DNA from: Setoptus koraiensis
Taxonomy: Eukaryota; Arthropoda
Assembly (NCBI GenBank): GCA_048013815.1
Contig: CM106585.1
Location: forward strand, 21,824,001 to 21,888,000
Length of the DNA: 64,000 nt
Direction: 5' to 3'
The notes below the pieces were generated by a model. It ran no database searches and was not told the DNA's origin. It saw only the letters and a program-made list of their open reading frames with translations. A program made the translations under genes and the position numbers. The number at the start of each line of letters is the position of its first letter. The stretch's first letter is position 1. This document shows, piece by piece, positions 11,820 through 23,278 of this stretch.

Positions 11820-12004
11820 AGACTTACTTTTTGCAATGTTCACCTGGTTCCAATCCATCCATGGAAGGGATCATCTTTTATCTATCAACTTGGATCATCT
11901 TTATTTTTGAGCCTCAGACGCATAATAAATTCAATTTCCCAACATTTATATTCTTCTTAGTATGCATACCGCACTTCATTAACCTATCTCATTTGGACCC
12001 CAAG

Positions 12005-12451
12005 ATGACGTCTACAATTATTCTGAATTCATCTTCAGATAACTCACCCAAGACGGACAACGATGACAAAAAAGATAGGTCTGATAATTCTGTACCTTTA
12101 TGTGACATAAGGCTCAATGAATCGACAGTGCGTAACCTCATGGATTCATCCATTGGGATGATAACTTCAAATTGCGGCTACCACGCAGCCCAGCAGTCGA
12201 CTCTTGATATTTTGAACGATTTGTGTTGCGATTATATTAAAAAGATTGCTAATCTATTGAGAGTTTCGATAGACACAGAGGATTGGAGGGACGAGGACAG
12301 CGATTTCATTGATTCTATGGAAAGAGTATTTCACCAGATGAATGTACCATCACTGGCAATCATTCATCAGTATGTGTGTAAAACGAGAGCAATACAAAGA
12401 CACCAACAAGCTGTAAATGAGAGATCAAATCAAGATCTACCTCAAGTCTGA
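12005..12451 (+). CDS. SUPT7L/STAF65-gamma-like SAGA subunit with histone-fold (BTP) domain
   Basis: The frame is open from 11726 through the tRNA, but the first sensible ATG is 12005, giving 148 residues. After a Ser/Asp-rich N-terminus, residues from about 38 form a bromodomain-associated histone-fold: helices near ESTVRNLMDSSIGMI, STLDILNDLCCDYIKKIANL and DFIDSMERVFHQMNV. The last part resembles the SUPT7L sequence around its VFHE motif. In human STAGA this subunit pairs with SUPT3H/TAF partners. At 148 residues it is much shorter than human SUPT7L (about 400), because the N-terminal part is absent. A TAF8/TAF3-type protein is the alternative. Confidence 0.6.
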   Translation: MTSTIILNSSSDNSPKTDNDDKKDRSDNSVPLCDIRLNESTVRNLMDSSIGMITSNCGYHAAQQSTLDILNDLCCDYIKKIANLLRVSIDTEDWRDEDSDFIDSMERVFHQMNVPSLAIIHQYVCKTRAIQRHQQAVNERSNQDLPQV

Positions 12452-12621
12452 TGAAAACACTCTCGATTACTGATAACACTCCATTTATGTGATTTCTGAA
12501 CTATACTATCAAGAACAACAGTACACAATTACGTTATTGTCGTAGTAAGGACACATTAGTAAACCTCTGTAAATTTCTTTTTATTGAATGCTGACGTAGA
12601 ACCTATTCTATTAACGGTAAC

Positions 12622-13284
12622 TTACGTATTCGGAATACCCGACCTTCTGTTAGAGAAGAAGCTCCTCAAAATGAGCACCTGCACAACTCCACCCAAGACA
12701 ACAGCGAATGTCTCTAGGGCTGACCACCAGTTTACGTGTGAGTTAAGATCCTCAGCTCGTTTCCTTCCCTGAGACTCATTCAACCTGTAGTGAGTTTGGG
12801 CGTTCAATATCTGATTCAAGTTTTCATGAATTTGAGCTGCGGTCGCCTCTATCTTTGTCATTGCGGTAGCCGCTTGGTTGGTAGCATTGGGTAATGGATC
12901 CTCTTCCCCAACAGTAAAATCGAAGTAAACTAATTTGTGGCTGAATGTGGAAAATTCGTTGTTGAAACAGAATGTATACTGTCCTGGTATTGATGCAGTC
13001 CATTGGTGTGTATCGAATTGCTTCTTGATTCCTTGATATATAACAGTCTGTCTAGGATCGTACAATGTCATATCGACATCATAATATCCACCGGTAACCA
13101 CTTGAAACTCAATGTTAGCTTTGGTCCCAGCTGGAATATCCTCATGAAAGCATTGCTTAGCATTGTCGGGTAATTCAAAAGTAAGCTCTACCGACTTGCA
13201 TTGCACTAAAGAATTAAATAGTGATGATATGGTGAACAATGTTGCGATAGGTAACAACACCAGATTTTTGTATGTGGCAGCCAT
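12622..13284 (-). CDS. TMED7: p24 cargo receptor, TMED7/opossum type
   Basis: A 220-residue type I membrane protein of the early secretory pathway. It has a signal peptide (1 to about 29), then the GOLD domain with the paired cysteines in AKQCFHEDIP and TFCFNNEFS and the family signature HKLVYFDFTVGEE. A coiled coil ends in QGRKRAEDLNSHVNWWS, followed by a transmembrane helix (about 190-211). The short tail holds the Phe-Phe COPII signal (RSFFSNRR) and no dilysine, as in TMED7. The gene is divergent from the release-factor gene, with about 300 bp between their starts. Confidence 0.92.
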   Translation of the reverse strand: MAATYKNLVLLPIATLFTISSLFNSLVQCKSVELTFELPDNAKQCFHEDIPAGTKANIEFQVVTGGYYDVDMTLYDPRQTVIYQGIKKQFDTHQWTASIPGQYTFCFNNEFSTFSHKLVYFDFTVGEEDPLPNATNQAATAMTKIEATAAQIHENLNQILNAQTHYRLNESQGRKRAEDLNSHVNWWSALETFAVVLGGVVQVLILRSFFSNRRSGIPNT

Positions 13285-13582
13285 AATACTATTTTAACGT
13301 AGGCCTCAAAATTTCGATAATAGATATAATTTGATCCTATTATTGTCTTGAACTTTGATGATGTGGCTTGCTTAAATTTTTTATATATTGATGCCGAGAT
13401 TAACCGTGTATACATTCACTCTTACAATTGATTTTCAACGCTGACATGAAAACGGAGCTCATTCTGACAGCAGGTATTAGGCGGGGCATTCAAATTAATA
13501 GGCTAGCAAAATTGCGCCATGTGTTCTCATCTTCTGAACCCGGTTCGATAGATTATCACCGTAAGATGTGAAACTATAGAAA

Positions 13583-14467
13583 ATGGCTCTTCGAGCAACC
13601 ACATGCCTTAGATTATTCACGGAACATGTCGGAATCGGCAATATAAGCGAAACGTTGGTCAAAAGGAAATCAACCGAGATTCTTACTGCACGGAAGTTAT
13701 CTAGTAAGTCTAGGAAGCGCAATGAGTTCTCGGAGCCGAAGATCGTCATGGAGATAACTCAAGGAGTTGGAGGCCAAGAGGCAATGTTATTCGCAAGGGA
13801 AATGTTCGTCCTTTATTCAAAATACGCACAGTATAAGAGGTGGATATTCGATCTCATAGAAGAAGATAGGACATCCGATATTGGTGGACTGAAGAAAGGA
13901 CGAATTGAGATCGCAGGCCATGAATGTCTGAGGGACTTGATACACGAGCCCGGCGTTCACCGAGTACAGAGGCAACCTGTCAATTCGTCTAGATTGCATA
14001 CCTCCACAATAACCGTCGCAGTCATACCCATGTCTGTTTTGAACATCAAAGTTCTTGACAAAGATGTAGAAGTGCGGACCATGCGATCTCAGGGAGCTGG
14101 AGGGCAACATGTGAACAAAAGAGAGTCAGCTGTTAGAGTAACACACAAACCGACCGGTGTTATAGTCGAGTGTCAGGATAATAGATCGCAGATAGAGAAT
14201 ATGAAGATGGCCAAGGAGAAACTATTCACAAAGTTACAGGATTTAGAGTTTAATAGGATACACGAGAGTATTTCGACTACAAAAAGAAGTCAGGTAGGAA
14301 ATGCCAACAGGAATGAGAAGATTAGAACTTACAACTTCCCACATGATCGGATCACTGACCATAGAATCAAGAAAAGTTACCACAACCTCAGGGCTTTGTT
14401 TGACGGGGAAATGAGGATCTTAGACGAGATAGTGAAAGATCTGTGTGAAGACAGTTTGCAAGAGTGA
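13583..14467 (+). CDS. MTRF1L: Mitochondrial class-I release factor (MTRF1L/mtRF1a type) with altered codon-recognition loop
   Basis: A 294-residue class-I release factor. GVGGQEAMLF (61-70) matches the mitochondrial RF1a family, and the peptidyl-hydrolysis motif GAGGQHVNKRESAVR (GGQ at 173-175) and EKIRTYNFP are intact. Two things differ. Only about 60 residues precede the GVGGQ segment, so most of helical domain 1 is gone. The stop-codon-reading loop, P-K-T-E-K-Q-G-R in human RF1a, reads P-V-N-S-S-R (132-137), two residues shorter and without the PxT threonine. The N-terminus is basic and hydroxylated, as expected for mitochondrial import. The GGQ argues it is a functional hydrolase. Confidence 0.88.
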   Translation: MALRATTCLRLFTEHVGIGNISETLVKRKSTEILTARKLSSKSRKRNEFSEPKIVMEITQGVGGQEAMLFAREMFVLYSKYAQYKRWIFDLIEEDRTSDIGGLKKGRIEIAGHECLRDLIHEPGVHRVQRQPVNSSRLHTSTITVAVIPMSVLNIKVLDKDVEVRTMRSQGAGGQHVNKRESAVRVTHKPTGVIVECQDNRSQIENMKMAKEKLFTKLQDLEFNRIHESISTTKRSQVGNANRNEKIRTYNFPHDRITDHRIKKSYHNLRALFDGEMRILDEIVKDLCEDSLQE

Positions 14468-14653
14468 GAAGATCCTTCATCGGAACAATTGCCATATCTG
14501 TCCGATGCTCAAGTTTGAATCCTGACTATCAGCTCAGGAGATCACAAAATGTACGCCGTTTTAGTCAGCTAGCCTGCCAAACTATTTTCTCCTGTTAACT
14601 TAGTTTAAGCATTAAATTTAGTATTTAGATAATATTTATTAATGTTAATCGCG

Positions 14654-15323
14654 TTATTCCTCATCAGGCACTGTTATCTGACCTGCTTTAACTTTATCTA
14701 TTATATCGTGTGGTCTCATGCCTTCTACTGTGCAACCTACACTTTGCGATGTGCCTAAAACCTCTAGAACTGTTCCTTCCAGCTTTCTAGCCATACTTCT
14801 CGGCCTCATAGTTCGTCCAATGGCAACAATTTCATCGAAGGTAAGATTGCCAGAATGTTTGACATGCTTAACTTTCTTACGATCCCTGGGAGGTTCTTTG
14901 AGGGCTTTAATGATTAGCGAGGCAGCACTCGGAACAACATCTATGGTGGCTTGACGATTGATGATTGTAAGCTTACAGGTAACTTTAAGACCTTTCCAAT
15001 CTTGAGTTGCTTTCGCTATATCGTCACCTACTTTCTTTGGTGAAAGACCGAGAGGACCAATTTTGGGGGCCAACGATGAGGTAGCACCAGCCTCTCCACC
15101 AATAGCTCTTAGATAGACTGGAAATAGATGATGATGAAAAAGCATGGACGTTTCGAGTCAGATCATTAGATAGTTGTTAAGATGTGGATCGCCTTTGGTT
15201 GTTTCTGAGAACTAGATTATTCAGTAGTGATGAGAACAATAATGAATTGTTGATAGAAGACGTAATTGCATTACAACGATACTTACTAACTTTGGTTTCA
15301 GTAGGATCGAATTTTGGAGGCAT
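14654..15323 (-). CDS. RPL12: 60S ribosomal protein L12 (uL11)
   Basis: Two exons: a 37-nt first coding exon at 15287-15323 ([12 protein letters not shown] plus one base) and 14654-15117. They are separated by a 169-nt GT-AG intron, and the product has 166 residues. It sits at the stalk base of the large subunit and helps recruit elongation factors. The sequence is strongly conserved: [31 protein letters not shown] and [17 protein letters not shown]. The joined codon at the splice gives K-V-I-Y-L-R, in line with other animals. The 5' end is TOP-like only if the cap site is near 15340, which could not be checked. Confidence 0.96.
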
Positions 15324-17466
15324 GTTTGTGATTGTTTGTAATGTCTAAATGTACGTGTAATATATTTATATTGTATGTCCCTCAGGTAGGTCCTATAGAA
15401 ACAGGTTTGTTATCAATGACAAAATTGGAAATTTATCCTCCCTCAATTGGTTTCAATAAATATTGTCGGCCTGGGAAATGGAGTATTTAAATCTTAGAAA
15501 AGTACACTCTGTCGAAGCGCATCGGAGCGTTTTGCACATGAATTACACACAATGATAATATGGTATACAGGCAAACCGGCTTGAATTAGGAATGATTGCT
15601 TGAGTTGCTGCTAGAGAGAAAGCTGAAAAACGGAAACATGTCCATGCTGCGTTGTGTGTTCGCAATAGATTTCCACACTAAAAGTTGCGCGCCAAATTCG
15701 AAGAGGAAAAATTCAAAAAAAATCTCTGGCCGCAAGTTGCCAGCCTCGCATCGAATAGAAAACTAATCGTGATCAGGTATCTAATCATTATTCTCCGGTT
15801 GTTCGCCCTTTGGTAGATATTTGGTAGATATTATCAACATGCAAGCTCATAAATTTGTTGGTAATTTTTCTTTCATTGACGGATATTCTGGTAAGAATCG
15901 GATGCTGTTGCTACTCTCGACTTGATGATAAAATTAATCTAACAGAAAGGTATTCATTTAATGAATCATTTGCGAAATATTTGCTACTGATAAAATAAGA
16001 CGCCGAGATGTGAAAAAAGTACTGTCACTGCTTGCACCTTATTGCACTTGCATGTAAGAGATAATAATAATGTGATCACAAGCTATTTTCCATCATTAAT
16101 CGATTTGTTACTTCGGATCAAGGTCGATCTCATCATGTAATCATTTCCATCGTTATTGGAAGTTCATTGCCACAAACGATGAAATTCTCCCAAGCTAAGA
16201 AACTTCCAAGCATTGAATATATGCGGTATAGATTCAGCTGGACTCAATCAACTCTCTCGCCTATAAAGTAATGATAACAAATAAGTATTATACCTTCTAA
16301 GCGTGTCTAGTATGTGATATCGACAATGTCAGCCCGTCGATCTGTTTAAACCAAACTGGCAAATTATAATATGAGAATTAGTGTTGGTAGAGCCGTAGCC
16401 TTATAGAAGGGCCAACTTTGCATGAACGTTAGGCTAATTTATATTTTTATTGCTGTAGTTGTTGTTTAAACGGATTTCAAACATCATGATCACTGTTAGA
16501 GCTTATCGCAATTTAAGAGAGTACGATGTTATTGCTGGCAATTGATCAATCTAGAAACTCTCTCCATAGTTTCAACAGATAATTCTATTTGAATTTTAAT
16601 TGCCCTTCACCTAGAGCCTATGACCACCTACCTATCGGTGCCTATGTTTATACCGCTCTCTGGTTTGTTCAATAGTAATTGGTTGTAATTATTAACTACT
16701 GAACCGAGCAACGAAAAAGACAGTTCACTATTACAAAAGAAAACAAGAGATTGCTTCGATGCCTATACATACACCTTTCTATTTCCTTTATTATAGATTG
16801 TACATATAAATATATATATGTATGTTTATATATGTATATATAATAGATTGTTTTTGTAGCTCTCATCATCGCCAAGTCTGTTGATTTTCTTTCGTCAACA
16901 ACTAAACAAACACACTAGAGGAGGCTATATAGAAAGTAATACACATGGAAAGAATCAACAAGTATTCCTTTTTCTTCTTCTTTATTAATTTTGTTTGATC
17001 CCGCTCTTGAGGATCTTTCTTCTTGAACAATCAAGCGAGCAAAAGGCAGCAAATCCACCTGATGAGTATGTATATAAACACGGTACAAGATGCTTGTTGA
17101 TTAACTTCAACTGATTTATTTATTTATTGTTGGCACTGAAGACATGGCTTCTTTCACACCCTGCATCACAAAGCATGTTGGAAGGCACCTAGCTATTGTC
17201 CATAATAAACAAAAGAAAAGATGATGGTGTTGGCGTCAATAGTTATGGCCAAAGAGCCTTTACCAGGCTCCAACTTGAAGTTAGGCACTGTGGACTACAG
17301 TTGTCGAGCCCGGCTGTTTGACGACGCTTCTACATGGCTCAAAAGTTTGTTGAATGCACAAATAGAACTTGGCAAAAGTTTGTAGAGCCTAATCTAATCT
17401 GGTCACTGATGTGGATGGATTGCATAAATAAATTGAGAAAATAAGAAATCAAGTTAGCAGAGAGCA

Positions 17467-17524
<58 letters not shown>

Positions 17525-20500
17525 CGAAATTATTCCACGGCCTAGCTAGCGTAAAACATGGCAAACGACACAAAGAGTAGGAGAAGCGCGAAAAATGGTG
17601 ATTGTTTTGCGCCGATGTTTATGCATACAAACTCATGAGATTACACAACAGAATCCGTTCTGTAAAATCTTCGGTAATTCAATCTACATAACCAAGGGCT
17701 GCTATGTGATATAGCAACAATCGGATATTGGTATCTCTAGATAAACTATTCGGTGGAATCGATGATTGCGATTGCTTATATAATGTCTTGTACAATTCCG
17801 TGTCACGGAATCTGTGATAGGTCATGGTCTACCAGCGCTCGTTTTATCACCATGATATCGAACACTAGGTATTTTTCTATGAATCTGCATATGAATCTGA
17901 AGGTTCAGGTAGGTGGCAATAGTGAAAAGTCAGACATTTTGCAATGACATGATACAATATCGTGATTATCTATTCGTAATCATTGATCCACCAATTTACT
18001 GAGAATGCATGGGACTGCTCAACACATTGGATAAGTTTGCTTGCTTTTATGTAGTATAGATGATTGTAAAAATAAAATAAAACAAAGAATTTCGTAAAGA
18101 AAATGCAAAATAGTCGCTTCCGATTGTTGTTAATTGTGGTTGTGATGTTTCCATTTAACTATAGGCAGTCTGTCATTACACATAGCATTCAGTAAAGTGT
18201 ATATATTTGGCTTTTTTCTATATAGCTGAAACAATTAAGACATCATTACATCGGGCGGTGTTTATCGTATATACACAATGAGATATCCGCATGAAATTTT
18301 CGAAGAAACAAAAAAGAATAAGAATACAGAACTCCGCGATGCTTATACAATGCATGCCAACAAGCATATATTGTTGTTTGTGTACTAGTATAAGCTAAAT
18401 TTACAATTTTCTATTTTGCATATAATAGTTCTCAACTGCACAAAAGTTAACTTGTGCTTCTCTCAAACTATTGAATACTAACTAGCATGACTAGTATAGG
18501 TTGTCTACTGTATAACAAGCTTCTTCTAGAGACAAGCTTATGTTGTTTGTGCCTTTTGCAATCTTATTGAAACGATTGCCGTTTCGTCAATTGTTGGACA
18601 ACAAATTGAAGCCATCAATCCATAGATAACTACAGAGAGACGACTCTATGCGAGCCCCAGTCGTTGTCCTTACAACAATCATCATGTTGAAGGTATAAAC
18701 ATAGTTGATGAGCAATCATTAGCTTGACTGTGCATTGGTTAGTACATTGCAAACATCAATACCTTACAATTACTATAGAAATACCTTTAACCCTCTTGTA
18801 GATATAGGATCAGTCAGCTTGCTATTCTTACGGCTTATGAGAAAACGTTAATACTGTCTAATATTAAGGTAGTTTCTACTTTGAGTGTATGTGCACTTGT
18901 ATCTACGGATAGTTTGTAATGCATTTCAAATGGTGCATGCATAGATATAGATGGTTTGGCCGCAACGATTTGATTCAGACATTTTTAATTAGAGTGAGAC
19001 TTTTGACAAGAAAACTAATCCCACGAACCGTATATTCGTGACGCATTTCATCAGCAACGTGCTTATAGGCTAAACTCGTTATCAAGTAGTTACTAGATTA
19101 ACACTAGGCACCCAATGTGGCTTATGAAATACGATGATAGAAGAGGATATAATATGTATGCTGAGATGATTAGACTATTGGTCTCACTCGTTTGTAATGA
19201 CACAAATTTGACACATTATTCGATGTGAGCATTGCCCTATAACATAGTAAGACCACCAATTATCGGTGATGAGAGAAAAGCCATTCTATCGGTATAGTTA
19301 ATGATTAGCATATCCACAACCATACTGATAAAATGCATAACATGTATTGGAGCGGATAAAAAGAAAAGTCAGTTATGTTGAGGTCTATTGTGAGCACATG
19401 TTGCTGCTAGCTGCACTGTCTGAAAAGGGTTTAGTACCATTAGTACCATCACTGCACTGGCCATAGGTTGCTGGCATATACACCAACCATATTTTTGCTG
19501 TTGTTGTTGTTTCCTTTAACGGCATGGTCTGCTCAACTGTTTGCTGTTGTCCAGGTAAATGGTGGGCACTCAAAACAAACACTTTTCTCTAATCTATACT
19601 CATGCGGCCATCGAGAGTGTAGAAGCTGGCACCTTTTAATTGCCAAAGTCTCGACACTTGTTACGATAACACTGGACAAAAGGACATTGGTCAGCATTTG
19701 AGTATTGCACGGCTAAAGCCGTGTGAGGAGAGCTACCTAAAACCAATGGCCAACAAACAAAATAGCAAAGAATAATGTAATATAAAAATTAATGTGTGAC
19801 GTTATTGTTATGTAGTTGTCTCTAGATCATGATCATGATTTTCTCTGTTCGGTTTCTCTCTTGTTCTTATTCTTGCTCCTAACTCTTCATCGAACGCACT
19901 CACACACACACACACAAACATGGACGACACAAATTGTTTCGACATTGATTTGCCTTCTTTTAGCTGCCCTGTAATTTGCAATGTCCATGCATCTTGTTCC
20001 GTTGCAAGACTTTGCAAAAACTTTGCTTACCACACATTTATTGTTGTCTGTCCAGCACAAATACATGCATACACTCCTGCTATGGACCGTGTGTAGTATA
20101 GGGACGATGAGACAACTACAATGGTTTAGTGTAGACAATACTAATAATAATTGGTCAGTTGATTGCTGGCTCGAGTTGGATTGGCTTTAGTTTGTTGATC
20201 AGCTCGAGCAGTTGAGATCAACTTGTTGCAACTAAATACAATCGTACAATAAAACGCACACAGACACTAGATACACTCGTATCCACCAGTACCAATGTGT
20301 GTTTGTGATGTAGATTCTGGAAAAAGATGGTAATAACCATTGGCACCACTATCGGCTCAACTGGTCAACTAACCAAATGGCCGGCATTAACTACCCTTTA
20401 TCTCTTCCTGGGTACCACCATACTTACTCCATGCTCACACCATCAGCCGTAAATAGCTCATTACTCAAGTTGATTTTGTCAGAATTTGCTTGCAGTCCGT

Positions 20501-21775
20501 CACCTTTGAGATTTGCCGCTCAAAATAAAAACAATAATAATAATCTCTAGCCTTAGATTATGATCGTTGCGTTGTAACATGTCCGTTTTCGCAGTCCCCT
20601 TTTACAACAACATCTCTCTATCAGGCCTTCTCTTCTCTTCTATTCGCTCTTCTTCTTGCTTCTCACCGAGCTATCCAACAGCTATGGTGGCAATAATTGA
20701 GTGTTGTTTATTGCACTGTATGTATTCATTTGGTTTATATTTGAGTTTCGGCCGATATTGAGAAAAGCCCATAGAGATACATTGAATTAAGTGGGCGCGC
20801 TCGAACCTATAATGGCAAAAGCTCGAAACCGCTCGCTCACTTGATACGTGTGTTCAACTAGATTTACAAATACACACTCACAGACATCGATTAAATCTAT
20901 CCAAGTCACTCGTGCTGATTTGCAGCACAATCCCCGCGCATATAGATTCCTCACAATTTGCATGGATTCTATTTGGCTCGTTCAATCTGGTTTATTGCTC
21001 CAGTTGATTTAACCCACCAACGAATAGTTGGCTACTCTACTCTCACAAAACTCTAAACCTATCGCGACGACATTTCAAAAAGAAGCCGAAACATGTTCAC
21101 TGCGAAACAGTCTCACAACTACAACAACTGAGACAAAGAAATAAACGACGACGACGACGACGGCCACGACTGAGATGACAAACACAGGGATTCCTTGAGA
21201 TCCTAAATCAATTATATAAGAATATCCCCTCACACTGGCTGTGTTGGTCTGCTAAAGCAAGAAACGCAGATACAAAGTAGATAGCACCATTATAGCCAAG
21301 TGAAAACACCTGTCAGAGTGTCATAAAAATGGTATAGAAAGAGAAATTCTTGTATTGTACAAGGGATTGAAGGAAGAGAAGGATTTTTGACAACTTGCAG
21401 TGTTAGTATTTCTCACAGATGCAGATCTATGATCAACTTGTAGACAAATTTAATAATTTATTATCATTTATAAACCATGAAACCCTAGATTGCGTTATAA
21501 AGACATCATGTGTATTTGTATTTGTTTACAAGCAATTATATATGTATTTGTATGTCTATGTTCTTATGTTTACATGTAGAAATTTACTCTTCTTCTATGG
21601 TTTCGTTGCTTATTTTCTCATTTGTCTATGCATTTTTTTATCATTCTGACGACGCTTTTACAAAATCTGGCTGTGGGACACATGTCAGAAGTAACTCAAG
21701 TTTTAGAGGTAAAACTTGTAAACTAAACGAAAGTCAAGTATTATTTACACAACCAATTTAGTCAATCATGATTTG
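15324..21775. other. 6.4-kb gene-free spacer between RPL12 and Brachyury
   Basis: AT-rich sequence with no plausible exon on either strand. It holds a (GA)n tract near 17470-17520, an AT-alternating stretch near 16803-16848, and a short perfect hairpin near 19707-19721 (CACGGC, loop, GCCGTG). It probably contains the Brachyury 3' UTR and RPL12 promoter, and could hold developmental enhancers. Small ORFs here are not supported. Confidence 0.5.
17469..17521. repeat. (GA)n microsatellite
   Basis: About 26 uninterrupted GA units. Confidence 0.95.
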
Positions 21776-21853
21776 TTATGGTATGTATGGATGATGCTCA
21801 TGATAGTTTTCCTCCAACCTGAACACTGCATGCTGATTGTGATGATGCTGTGG

Positions 21854-21886
<33 letters not shown>

Positions 21887-22979
21887 TTGCTGTTGTTGCT
21901 GCAGTTGCTGGTGATGATGATGTTGTTGTTGTAGTTGTTGCTGGTGATGATGATGTTGTTGTTGTTGTTGGTAATGATAGTGAAAAGGCAAACTAGTCTC
22001 ACATAGACTAAATGGTTGGTGCTGAGACTCTTGTTGGTGCACTTGTGGTTGACCGTGATGATGATGGGCAACAAGATGATTACCGTTGAAGTTGCTCATA
22101 GAAGAAGACGCTTGACTGAAATGATGCTGATGATTGATGTCGGATGGAATGCGCTCTCTAGCGTCTTGGAAAGCTTTGGCGAATGGATTGAACTTAATCT
22201 TTAGCTTGGTAACCTATATCGAATTGATGAGTCAATTATAGGTAAAAAGTGTTCGAAAGAATTAACTTAATTTAAATCTATTGATGCAATGTCAACTAAA
22301 TGAAAAATCATTGATATTAACTTACATTCTCATTCTGGTAGGCAGTTACAGCAATAAATTGTGTCTCGGGAAATTCAAATGTGTCGATCTTGGCACATTT
22401 ATAAGGTTTATCCGCCACGCGAATAATGTGTACTTTCGGATCATATTTGTGCAACGAATTCAACACTACTTGACCCTTCTGATTGCTAGACTTGTTGGTC
22501 AATTTGGCTTTGGAAAAAGATACTGGTTCCTGCATCCAATGTGCACCGAAATTCGGGGAATCTGGATGTGTGTAGAGAGAGTTCTTTGAAGATGGTTCTG
22601 ATTTGCCCCCTGGCACCCATTCTCCATTAACGTACTTCCAGCGATGAGTTTCTCTTTGTACAAATTCTAAAGCTATGGTATACATCGCGCGGGGTTCAAG
22701 TCCATCTATTGACAAACGTACAACTGGAAACATCCGACGTCCACTCTTAGTGACAATCATCTCATTGACTTGCGAGTGAAACGTCTTCCACAGACCGATG
22801 TCTTCGAGACGTGCATCAATTGAGCTTATTTGTGGTGATGGAGGCAAATCTAGTGATGTAACATCTTGATGGTCATGTTGATCGTGGATGCTGCCGATGA
22901 CGTTTCTTCTTCCCGTATGATACATGGAATCTGCATGTATTAAATCAAGAATCTCATTTTTGTCCATTTTTCTAACCAA
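21776..22979 (-). CDS. byn: T-box transcription factor, Brachyury/brachyenteron type
   Basis: Two exons, 22326-22979 and 21776-22213, with a 112-nt GT-AG intron in phase 0, give about 363 residues. The T-box starts near residue 60 ([23 protein letters not shown]) and contains the Brachyury-type signature [36 protein letters not shown] and [16 protein letters not shown]. It continues over the splice into [21 protein letters not shown], so the DNA-binding domain is whole. This residue set separates it from Tbx20 and Tbx6/Dorsocross. The C-terminus is a His/Gln-rich run and is short for Brachyury. In arthropods the gene acts in hindgut and posterior development. It lies 300 bp downstream of SMARCC on the same strand. 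Confidence 0.9.
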
Positions 22980-23278
22980 ATCTGGTACAGATACGAACTT
23001 TTAAGGGGCTTGAATTCAAAAATATATATTTAATGAACTTTAATGGGACTAATTTATTACATAGGCGAAGAGGTTACACTTAATTCACTCTATGGTATTT
23101 ATTGAGATAATAACTTGTCGCTAGAGACAATTGCAACTTTTATTTCACGCTTGTATTATCTATGTATGCAAACATGAAACACATATGAAACACATCGGAT
23201 GCTGTGTTATATACAACTGACATGAAATTAAATGATTCAACAGTGATGTTTCTCCGAGAAGGTTGCAGTGGGATAGAA

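Noticed and set aside
15660-15760. A further possible copy of the 58-bp module
   Set aside because: Only the A-run and GCCGCAAG resemble the module. Spacing and core do not fit well enough.
17753-17947. 64-residue frame in the 6-kb spacer
   Set aside because: No family, isolated, and of a length expected by chance.
21766-22074. 102-residue frame overlapping the Brachyury tail
   Set aside because: Shadow of the CAG/CAT-rich second exon, whose frame joins correctly to the T-box across the intron.
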